Source: Trichoplax sp. H2 (taxonomy: Eukaryota > Placozoa > Uniplacotomia > Trichoplacea). Taken from it: a stretch of 64,000 nucleotides of DNA. Under the pieces are notes generated by a model. The model was not told the origin of the DNA and searched no databases. It was given only the letters and a program-made list of their open reading frames with translations. The stretch covers positions 421,134-485,133 of the forward strand of contig NOWV01000048.1 in the NCBI GenBank assembly GCA_003344405.1, in the 5' to 3' direction. The stretch's first letter is position 1. Every line of letters begins with the position of its first letter. Shown here piece by piece: positions 48,401 through 59,500 of this stretch. A program made the translations under genes and the position numbers.

Positions 48401-49611
48401 AGAAGAAAATGCTTTTTACTATCATTAACGATGGAAAGCATTTCCAGTAAACTAATAATTACGTGATTGCTTTGCTACTTGTGTCCGATTAGTTTTTTTA
48501 AATTGCGTAGTCACAATGTTATACTTATAGATTCAAATATTGTTTCTATCACTATCTATAGCCCACCTACATTGATCTTTGTTGCTTCAAAAATAGGAGC
48601 TGATTTTCTAGCTGATGCTATTAATGCGGTCGGTGCCGGCATCAGTTATTTGAGTTATTTAATATTAGCCAAATAAACGAATTACAGCGTTTACATTTTA
48701 AATTAACTAAATTTTTCCTATAGAAATGTCGTATCCGTGCAGCTTCTTTGCATGGGGATAAGCCACAACAAGACAGAATAAATACTCTGAAGCTGTTCCT
48801 TGAAGGCAAGCATCCTATTCTAGTAACAACTGGAGTTGCAGGAAGAGGCATCGATTTGGAATGTGTTAAGCAGGTAATAATAGTGTATTAAATAGTTAAT
48901 TTTTAGGGATATACTGATACTACGATCAATACTGTTTTCATGTATTAACGTAGGTCATACATTTTGATTTACCGACAAACATCCACGAGTATATTCATCA
49001 GGTAACGTTTACCTATTATCATTAGTAACCACATTACTATAGATAGTTTAATTGCAATTTTTGGATACTTCCAACCAGGTTGGTAGAACTGGCAGACTTC
49101 ATTCATTGGGATGGGCTATTAGCTTGATTAATAACGACAGTAAAGATATCCTTTTACTATAATATCTAAAATTGTAGTAATTTCTTCATTTCGATTTTAA
49201 CGACATGTGCTACCAACCGCTTTGTTTCCTTAACATCACTATAAGTATTTTCAAGGACCTTGTGGATCTCATGCAACCCCTAGATGTTCGTTTACCTCAT
49301 GAACTATTAAACTCCCCTTATTTGCAACAAGCTCGAAAGAAAAAGAAGAGAGTGCAAGATAAAATCATCGATAGGTACATAGCTTCCCTGATATGACTAA
49401 ATTTTTCTATAACATAGTTTGAATAGACGTTTTCTTTAGTAATGAAGTGAAAGATATTGGTTAATAAATACCCTACAGGGCCTTTACGTAACGTTACTCT
49501 AATAAAATCAATAATTCTATTTCTATCTACTTCTGATAACTCATAAACAGTCAGAATCTTATGGAACTAATAAGAAATTCAAAGAAGCGCAAGTATCATA
49601 AGAAGACGTAA
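45438..49611 (+). CDS. DDX59: Zinc-finger HIT DEAD-box RNA helicase DDX59
   Basis: An ATP-dependent RNA helicase; human DDX59 is linked to ciliary/Hedgehog phenotypes. Sixteen exons, 1815 nt, 604 residues (human 619). Exons start at 45438, 46092, 46872, 47046, 47283, 47536, 47748, 47899, 48139, 48343, 48562, 48724, 48954, 49079, 49245 and 49551. An in-frame second Met at 45444 (MFVPR, as in human) may be the real start. The zf-HIT finger is [20 protein letters not shown] with SLECKAKHL. Helicase motifs: Q near [19 protein letters not shown], Ia SPTREL, TPGR, II DEVD (not DEAD), [34 protein letters not shown] and a basic tail end it. The exon 7-8 join is one of two possible. Exons 14-15 need an AT-AA intron, described separately. 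Splicing of all 16 exons is in frame only with that junction. Confidence 0.95.
49146..49244 (+). other. Probable U12-type (minor spliceosome) intron in DDX59, AT-AA ends
   Basis: The exon ends ...AGT AAA G at 49145, followed by atatcctttt, an exact match to the U12 5' splice-site consensus ATATCCTTT. The branch-point consensus TTCCTTAAC lies at 49226-49234, with branch A at 49233, 11 nt before the inferred end at 49244. No GT donor occurs in the phase needed. Joining 49145 to 49245 gives SKGIFKDLV, aligning residue for residue with the human SKRLFWDIA stretch. The nearby 'ataag' (end 49245) or 'cac' (end 49239) ends would break the frame. Confidence 0.75.
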
Positions 49612-49812
49612 TATAACAAACTATCATAAGATTGGCTGCAAATAGTTGTTAATAGAGAATTTGTAAGGAATTTGCACTTTTTATTGTATAATATATGATA
49701 ACGCATGCATCATCAGAAGATGTAATGTATTAGACCATCACAAAATTCATTGTACATAGTCATTAATAGAGAATTTGCTAGAAATTTATATTTTTTTGTA
49801 TAATATATGCAG
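49597..49812. repeat. Tandem duplication overlapping the end of DDX59
   Basis: Two copies of about 105 bp, 49597-49702 and 49708-49812, sharing 'atcaTaagaagacgtaat' or 'atcagaagatgtaat', 'aatagagaatttg', 'gaattt' or 'aaattt' and 'ttgtataatatatg'. The first copy includes the last four codons and stop of DDX59; the second lies in the 3' UTR. The copies are moderately diverged. Confidence 0.75.
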
Positions 49813-52800
49813 CTTCCATCATAAGATTTTAAATGATTTAATCTTGTCCAGCTCTGATTATATTTTGATATTGTACACCAGATTGGAACTGATGCTACGC
49901 ATTCATGAAATAATTTGATATACAATTGTCAACACTGCTGCATAGATGATCATTTACGAAAGATACAAGAATAAAGATAATTTATGTTACTATGATGTAA
50001 ATTATCTCTCTAACTGTACAGTAAAGGAAATAAATATTTATGCTCTTTGATTTCCTACGATTAAAAATACAAACCGTTAATAACTTATCAATTATTCTAT
50101 ACTACTTTCAAGTTGTGCTGCATTAACAAAATAATAGATAAATCTATAATGTATAGCACTATAACTCTTCTAAATGTAAGCCATTTAAATATTAATATGA
50201 TATATGTATAATGATCTATCTGTTTAACTCAACTCTTACGTTGGTTATACGCCGTGTTTACTATCATTGGTGATGATGTACGGCGCGACAATAGCAAATC
50301 TAATCAGTGATAGTAAATAAGTCTTATGCGGGAGTAAATACCCTATAGATGGAGAAGGTATCAGTTATGAATTACTTGAATTACTAACACAAATTTAGCT
50401 ATATATTTACTAATTATTAATCGTACGATTGCAGAAAAACTTATACGGCAATAAAACTTTAACGGACCTAATAAATAAGTTAGATCTCCGAATAGTTGCA
50501 CAACAAACATTTGAAATACACTGTACGCATTTTTTCAGGTAATCCTATTGCAGGTTAATCATATCAATTATTATTACCGAAATAATGCTCATATTAGCTT
50601 AGCTTTTAAATACTAGTATGAATAAGATCAATCAATTTAATACTATATTAGCACAGTAGTGTATTGTCTGCCTACTCTGGCATTAGTAATGTTATCAATA
50701 GTCCCAAGAATAATCTTGGCTGGTATAGTTTGAGTTATCAGACTTACAATGGTAAATAAGTAAGTCGAGCCTATATAATTCCGATGGCATTCATATAGGC
50801 CATTCTTTGTAACCCATTACCTCTCGTATGGTATTACTCAAAGGCATAAAAAAGCGTTAGGAGAAGGAGCTATATACGCATATACAAACGTACAGTCAAA
50901 GCTGATCTTGATACCGTGAAATAATTTTATTAGTTTATTGCGTATCAACAGATCATTTCGGCGCCTGGAACGGGTAGAACGGATACAGATAAATAGCTAC
51001 GTGAAAACATAGGTAATCCCATCATTATCAAGCTTGTAAATATGTTGACCAATTATAAGAATGGAATCTCTTAGAAAGTTAAGGGTGTTGTTCTGTTATA
51101 ATAAAGACGATGATGGCGTACAGTAATTATTAACAATTTTACACCATAACAATAATGAAGCATATCATAGTCGATGCTATTATTTCAGTAACCTCGTGAG
51201 GTGTGTTCCATTTCAGAAGTACAATTGTAATCATTATCATAACATGCTGAATTATTTTATAAAAACATCTTTTGATGGATAATTGTTTACTCTTCTCTGT
51301 TTATTTCATAATTGTTAATAAGGTATGGAAAACCATAATTTAAGTTAGAATCGTCATATACATGGGTACGGTAAATATCCGTTCCCTGAATTGTCAATTT
51401 AGGTCACCAAAAACAGTGTACATAGAATCAATAAATCGTTCCACCATTCTTATTCGTAGGGAACCTGGTACGCTAACAATCACGCGATAAGCAAATTTCT
51501 GCAAACTAAAGAATGCTACTTATTTAATAGGGTAGTAGGTACCTGTTGTAAAAACTCTATTGAGACCAAAGTTGATTGCAATCTTAAGAATTAGGATCAA
51601 TTACTTATCATGAAAATTTTATGTCGTTATAATATTTCCTTAACGGCAATTGATGGAATACCATATACTGCAGTGAAGATTAATTACTCTAAACACATAA
51701 TTTTTAACACATTTGTGTCGTGTCTGATTTTTATTCCTGATTTACCTTGTATTTTCTTATCCTGAGTTACTGACTTATTGTCATCATTTAGCTAAGAAAT
51801 AGCTAGCTAATTATCTCGTTTTTAACAGTCATTATTGCTTTGTTAAGAGGCGGAGATTGCGTTAATTACTTGCGTGATGTTGATATTGGTATGAATAATA
51901 TTATCTCGTTTTTAACAGTCATTATTGCTTTGTTAAGAGGCGGAGACTGCTTCAATTACTTGCGCGATATTGATATTGGTATGCGTAATAGTATTTACTT
52001 AACTAACGATGGAAAGCTATGCTAATCAAATAGAGTAGAATATTTTTCATAACACCCTATGACATTGATGAAAAGAAGGGCGGTGGCGGTTATTATCTTA
52101 ATTGCGGATGATCCAATAATTGAATTACAGGGAAATTAATAATAATAGAAAAGATAATTTCCCTATTTAATCAATAGAAATGTAAATTATAATCCTCTTA
52201 ATTAAATATGGTAATGAATTAAATTTACCAAAATATTCTGCTTATTAGTCACCTTACCAGCTACTTAATTGGCCGTTAATGCAACGCCCTGATTGAGTCA
52301 AGTTCATCTTTGCGATCATCGACGAAGAAATAAGTGGAAAATCTCGAAGAAGTTATAAGTAAGTTCATTTAAATCTTGTCTTATTGCAAATTTTTAAGAT
52401 AAATCTTTCATGCATGGCCTGGAAAATTGTCATGCATATGACTCTATAGTTTATTTTAGTAGAGAAATTTCTTTTTGAGGATTAAGATAACTTTCACAGC
52501 AGCTCAGAATGTCTCTATCATTCCCTGCCGTCTAGTCTTATACTTTTATATCCGCTAATTAGCGGATTAGAAATTATAGCAACGCCTTAGATATTATGTA
52601 ATAACTCTCGACATTATTACCTTGATAGATTAATTTCTCATACCTATAATATACTCAGAATTTGAATATCTATTTGATAAAGTAATAATTAATTAATTGA
52701 TAACAGAAAATATTAGACTGTTAAAGTTTTTCAATCATGATCTTCAGAGCTCTATTTTTGTTGTATTTCATTCTACAAAAGCACGTTGCAACCTAAATTA

Positions 52801-53583
52801 TAATTATCATGCATATGTCGTCCGACCTATCTACATAATAAATTATCATCAGGCTCAGGATGTTACAATTTGAGGTGATAAATAAAAGCAGAAATATATG
52901 GGGCAGCATACGCTCTCGATTAAGACTAAATTTTCTGCAAAAATGCACCAAACAATTATTACATGAAACGGGGTGGCGTACTCCTGCAGCTAAGGTTGAA
53001 TTTTTCGCCTTTTTTGCATTATTTGCCATCATTTCGCATCAAATTTATTATTAAACTCAAAGTAACAGATGGTGGAGTTCATCGAAACTTATTACGTGTG
53101 CGATCGAAATTCGATAACTTAATACCTCTACCTTTGCAAAGTAATTTTACGGAAGACCAGTTTTATCCTATCCTTTTTCGATTTCTTAGCTGAAAATGCA
53201 GTCAAAATTTATTAACATTATTAGGTGGACACTGTCAAAACCCATCATAGCTTTCAATTCCGATTAGACGTAAAAAGATATAACCTACTTTTAAGCCGAA
53301 AATTTCAACAACTTTAAATTAGCCTTCTTGAACACCTTTTAGAGCAATATTGGTCACGTAATGACACAATTGATTAAATAAATAAGAATAAGCTGTACAT
53401 TCTACTCTATCTCTAATCGCCGTATTTGCATCTTGCTATCGTTAAATTAGTAGTTAGATATTGAATCGTAACAGTTGCAACGATTACTATCCATGATTGT
53501 ATTTTAAGTTCGATTATTCTTTCATAATTTTAGAGAACTGAAATTTTGACTCAAATAAGAATACTTGATATTCTGTTGAAGAT
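49813..53583. other. DDX59 to IgGFc-gene intergenic region
   Basis: No recognised gene. AT-rich, containing the 90-bp tandem repeat at 51811-51988 (listed separately). Overlapping open frames at 52793-53193 have no family resemblance. Confidence 0.55.
51811..51988. repeat. Two-copy 90-bp tandem repeat with open frame
   Basis: Copies at 51811-51900 and 51901-51988 differ at only a few positions. Because 90 is a multiple of three, one plus-strand frame stays open through both copies and reads ISFLTVIIALLRGGDC, then NYLRD(V/I)DIGM, twice, from a stop at about 51804 to a TAA at 52023. There is no start codon upstream, no family resemblance, and no neighbouring exon I could link. Confidence 0.85.
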
Positions 53584-56500
53584 ATGGCTTTCCAAAGTCA
53601 TTTGGTCAAGATTGCGATTTTCTTGACACTGCTAATCAATTTAAATTCTTCCTTAGAAAGTTTTGGAAAAGCAGGTAACTGTAATAATACTGTCGTACTA
53701 ATATTACTACTGAATATTAAGACGATTGGAATCGTATACAAATCCTTGACCATAATTTAGTGCTCGATCTTAATTTTATCATCTAATGAGGAAGATAGAG
53801 GAATAAAATTGCCTTCAAATGTTTTAATAGTGAGCTTGATTGCCTTACTTTACCTACTGCAAACTCGATATACCGTGTCTATTACCGTAAATAAGTTTAT
53901 CAGATATCAAAGTACAGAAATATAACACATAAACCAGTAATATAATTCTTCTATAAACAGTTTGATGATACTATGATTGATATGAAATGACCTATTTTAA
54001 AATTTCATCATTGGCGATACGTTATCCATAAATTGATACTTTCCGCAATTTACGGTAACAGTGAGCTTTATCGCTACCTTAATCTTATATCATTACTTCT
54101 ACTAAAGTGGTATAAATATGAAGTATATTCTAAGAATGATGATAGTGTAGTATAGTATAATCAAAATAGATACTTGTTGTATTTCCAACTTTAAACGTAC
54201 TTCTAATATCTGTAGGCGATCCAAACCAGGCAACTAGCAATTATGGTAAAACTTTCTATGTTACATTTAATCATAATCCTGGCTCACTGGGTTATCCCAT
54301 CCTTACTCTTGCTGCCGAAAGTCGTCAGGCTTCCGTAACTGTACGGTGCTTGGATGTTAGTTGTATGTTTCAAGTATCAGTAAGTTCAAAAAATACTACA
54401 GATGTTTCACTACCATCGTCAATCCAAACTAAAGGAATGGGTTTCACGAATAGAGTAGTTCAAGTAACATCGACAGAAAATATTGCAGTATGGGGAAATA
54501 ATTATCGATCTGGAAGTATCGATAGCTTTCTAGTTCTACCACGCCAATTATATGGTAAACGCTATGTTGTAGCTGGTTATAGGCCAACATTGAATTCTCA
54601 ACTTTCAATTGTAGCAAGCGAACAAGATACACAAATTAATATTACATTCCCAGCTCCGATTACCTATAACGGAACTCATTATGATTCTCAAACACCATTG
54701 ATGATGATGTTAAAAGCTAAAATGGCATTCAAATATTTTCATCAATTCGAAGATTTAACTGGTACTATGATTACATCATCACAAGATATAGCTGTTTATA
54801 GCGGTAATGAATGTGCCAATGTCCCATTTGGGCAACCATTCTGTGATCATTTAATTGAACAACTTCCATCAGTAGACGATCTTGGTACACGTTATATAGT
54901 AGCCGGTTTTGGTGGACGCTTAGGTCATGATATTGTACGAATTACATCAGCTATGCCTTATACTATGGTATATTTAGGTAACGGTACATCGAAATCGCTA
55001 CCAACTCGAGGCAGTCACTTTGAGTTCGAAGTCAATAGCGGTACAGCTATGTATCTTAATTGCAGCCGTCCATGCTTATTAACACAATATACTAAAGGAC
55101 GATCAGTAGATAGCACTAATTCTGATCCGATGATGATTTATATACCAGCTATTGATCAATACTCTAAAGATTATCTCTTCCGACCAACATTAATGCTTGG
55201 TACAGAGATTGTCCATTATATTACAATAATTATCGAAAAAGATCAAGTTAGTGGATTAACATTAGATGGAAATCCAATCAATTCATCGATATCATGGGTA
55301 CAAGCTATGGGAACTCAATATGTCGCTGCAGCTATTCAAGTTAGCGGTTTAGATCATCAACTTCGTCATAGTAATCCATTAGTGACATTTGCTTTATTAA
55401 TCTATGGTCATGAACGAGTATCTGCTTATGGTATGCTCGGTGGAGTAAGTTATGGCCATCATTGCAATTTTGCTGGTGTACCAGGTGATCTAATTGATAA
55501 TGATTGCGACGGACGTACTGATGAAGAATTATATAACGGTATCGACGACGATAACGACGGACGAATTGATGAGGATTTGTATCGACCATTTCCAACGTTG
55601 TATTTACCTCAAAACTATACTACCATTACATGTCAACCGATGCAATTTAATGCCAGTACTGAGATTACTGGCATGGCATCAGTAGGCAATATCGATCCTC
55701 AATGTAATAATGATACCAATATAATACCCTACTATGATGATACGATGATTATCAGCCCTTGTGGTGTTCAAATATTGCGAAAGTGGTCGGTTGCAGATTC
55801 ATGCGGTAATGTAGTCTCCGGGCAGCAAAGTATTATTGCTAGAATGGCTGGCCAACAATCCTATCAATTCCCCAATCACACTAGTGGCTCATGTCCTATT
55901 AATAGCTCTCTAGCTCTTAATGGCCAACCCATAATTGAAGATCCAACCGATTGTCCAGAAATTCAAATACCCCAACCTAATGTTACCTATCAAAGTATTT
56001 CTGTTTTCCGATGTGCTTACTATGTTGAACGTATTTGGACTATCACTCCAGAACTATTATGTGGTCCACGCGCTCAATTCAAACAGTTAATAAGGGGCTA
56101 CGGTAAGTGTTCAAATAGAGTACAGCCATGCTTTCAATTCAATCCTAGATTAGAACAATTGCTACTGCTACCGCTGCAGAACAACTGTAGCACACATTTG
56201 TTGGTTGTATTATGCATCTTCTTCATACGGTGGCCAAAAAGAACCACTGCTCCACAATGCAAGATTTCTTCGCAGTGCAACGTGCCTGCTCCATACCTTC
56301 ATCTACCCAGTTCGTGATCCGATGTGAATCGCTCGGACTAATGCTGATCACTGCAGCTTTTACGATGAGGCAATTTCGTCTAATCCATACTTTAGACAGC
56401 ATAGGATGGGTCCTCTTCTCTAGTACGTCTTGGTTGATGTCCCGTTTGAGCTGGTAGTTTGTAGTAGAATTGGAATCAAAATTTGTTGCTGATTGTAATG

Positions 56501-59500
56501 CCGAATTGGTGCTTTAGACGGCATAGAATGGGTCCTCTTCTCTAGTACGTCTTGGTTGATGTCCCGTCTGAGCTGGTGGTAGTTTATAGTAGAATTGGAA
56601 TTAAAATTTATTTATTGATGATTGTAATGCCGAGTTGGTGCTTTAGACGGCATAGAATGGGTCTTCTTCTCGAGTACATCTTGGTTGATACCCCATTTGG
56701 ACGGGTAGTTCCTAGTAGAATTCTATTGATAATTTCTAATCCCGAATTGGTACTTTAGACGGCATAGAATGGGTCCTCTTCTCGAGTACATCTTGGTTGA
56801 TTCCCCATATGGACGGGTAGTTTGTAGTGGAATTGTAGTAGAATTGACAGTCAGCACTAAGGATCATCTTGAACTGACTACAGGCCAATAATAGCAGTCG
56901 GCTATTACTGTTGATCGCGGACTACCTCTAACAGTTTCCATTCATTCATGATACTCAGTGTCACTCACCGTCCGTCTCACTTGACCACGGCTCCAATGAT
57001 GCTTCACCCAATAATAGGAGTCGGATATGACTGTTGATCGCGGACTACCTCTAACAGTTTCCATTCATTCATGATACTCAGTGTCACTCACCGTCCGTCT
57101 CACTTGACCAACGACTCCAATGATGCTTCACCCATGGTCGGATGTTACTGTTGATCCCTGACTGCCTTACAGTTTCCATTCATTCAGGATACTCAGTGTC
57201 ACTCACCGCCCGTCTCACTTGACCACGGCTCCAATGATGCTTCCCTTCCATGACCAATAATAGGAGTCGGATATTACTGCTGATCGCGGACTACCTCTAA
57301 CAGTTTCCATTCATTCATGATACTCAGTGTCACTCACCTTCCGTCTCACTTGACCACGGCTCCAATGATGCTTCACATCCATGGTCGGATAGGAATCGGC
57401 TATTACTGTTGATCCCTGACTGCCTTACAGTTTCCATTCATTCATGATACTCAGTGTCACTCAGCGTTCGTCTCACTTGACCACGGCTCCAATGATGCTT
57501 CACTTCCATGGTCGGATAGGACTGTTGATCTCGGACTACTGAACAGTTTCCATTCATTCATGATACTCAGTGTCACTCAGCGTCCGTCTCACTTGACCAC
57601 GGCTCCAATGATGCTTCACTTCCATGGTCGGATATGACTGTTGATCTCGGACTACTGAACAGTTTCCATTCATTCATGATACTCAGTGTCACTCAGCGTC
57701 CGTCTCACTTGACCAACGACTCCAATGATGCTTCACTTCCATGGTTCAATCGGCAGTGTTCGCCAAGCGCATTCATCAGCGATGCGTCAACTTGCACATT
57801 TACAGTCAGTATATAGCATAGAGGTGAAGAAACATGGTTGATCTCTTACAGTACATTCACCACACTGACCGTCTGACTCACCAACTGGCCAAACGATGAT
57901 TGACTTGAGTCGTTCAATGTACGCTTTGAAGAAGCCAAATGCTAGCAATGAATTTTTCTCTTACGTCAAAGTCACTGATACTAGTGACTAAGGACTTGGC
58001 AAGGAGCATGGATCCAGGCCCTGCTACCGAAGACTAATACAATTACTCTTACAAGTTCTTGCAAGTAGTGTGTCAATCAGCTCGATACCATTGCATCATC
58101 CATGATGAATCTTGTACTGTTGACCAGCCATGTCACTTGCAGTTGAATGACTCACATGGCTAGGGTGACTCGTTGGCGGTCAGATGGTTTTTCCCCGGCG
58201 TAACCGCGATTCCTCTACCAGACTTGAGTCGTTGAATGTATGCTTTTGAAGAAGCCAAATGCTAGCAATGAATTTTTCTCTTACGTCAAAGTCACTGATA
58301 CTAGTGACTAAGGACTTGGCAAGGAGCATGGATCCAGGCCCTGCTACCGAAGACTAATACAATTACTCTTACAAGTTCTTGCAAGTAGTGTGTCAATCAG
58401 CTCGATACCATTGCATCATCCATGATGAATCTTGTACTGTTGACCAGCCATGTCACTTGCAGTTGAATGACTCACATGGCTAGGGTGACTCGTTGGCGGT
58501 CAGTTGGTTTTTCCCCGGCATAACCGCGATTCCTCTACCAGTCCATCTTCAACGGTAGATTTGAACTCCTAATAACTTAGAGTCCATCATACTTATTCTT
58601 AGAGGGGTGCCATTTTCCAACAAGAAACTTGAATTAAATGCAACTAAAATCAGTTGACAACGATATCAAATCGATCTTAGTAGCCTACAGACGCTGGTGC
58701 ATCCATAGAAAATATCTTGCTACAAGCTGAAATGAAAGTTATTTCCAATGGATTGATTGTAATTGTGAGCTGTCAATACACCCCACGTCCATTGATGTTA
58801 CTCAAATCTCTGATTGCAATTGCTTATCATGATCAAGAGTGTAATAGTCGACACTGATTTTGATGTTGTTATTTTATATTTCTTCAACAGACGAAAAAGA
58901 ATGCCCTAAGCAGTGCGTCAATGGCGCATCTTGCGTGGAAACTTCAACTGACTTTCAATGTTTATGCGCTCCTGGCTATACTGGACGTTATTGTACAGTA
59001 GGTAAGTTGGTATCAATTGCCTATGCCGATAGTGGATGCTGTTGCTTGGAAAAAATGGATTGATTGATTGATTGATAATTACAATCCAAGTTGGCTAAGC
59101 TCTACTTTAACATGGATTCTTACCTTACTGTATGCATGCATTACCAACAATGCTTTTATAGTCTTGCACTTGAATCCATTATGGTCAGCAGCATCTGGTC
59201 ATATTACCGTAAACGGGAGAGTAAAACCTCTCTTCAATTATACCAGTATAGTGTGCACATTCTGAGTATCACGTTGATCCTACTAGCGTCCAGTCGATCA
59301 CATTCTAGTACACATTAATACTCAAACTTTTCTATTCACTGTTGCTAAATGATCTACTGTATTTTGGTTATATTGTACGTTAATCCATTCGACATGAATG
59401 ACTCCAATACAGATGAGATGATTTTGATAGATATATTTTAGATATTACAGGATATTTCGCAATCTTTGCCTGATTTACAGCACTACGTTCTACTTTTTAC

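Larger units (their letters stand above)
56103..58890 (+). other. Repeat-filled intron of the IgGFc/EGF gene
   Basis: A 2.8 kb intron between module I (donor 'ggtaagt' after 56102) and the first EGF exon (acceptor 'tcttcaacag'). More than two thirds of it is three separate tandem families (56391-56850, 56885-57740, 57902-58540). Open frames inside it are short and unrelated to known families. I saw no extra EGF exon. If the reading continued past 56102 without splicing, it would stop at 56317. Confidence 0.75.

Noticed and set aside
56103-56317. Coding extension of IgGFc module I to the stop at 56317
   Set aside because: A good donor (ggtaagt) follows 56102 in phase 1, as in all other exons of the gene, and residues after it lose the Cys/NxT character of the module.
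56885-57740. CRISPR-like repeat/spacer pattern
   Set aside because: Units are 116-131 bp with a long near-invariant core and recurring linkers, and lie in an animal intron. Repeat and spacer lengths do not fit a CRISPR array.
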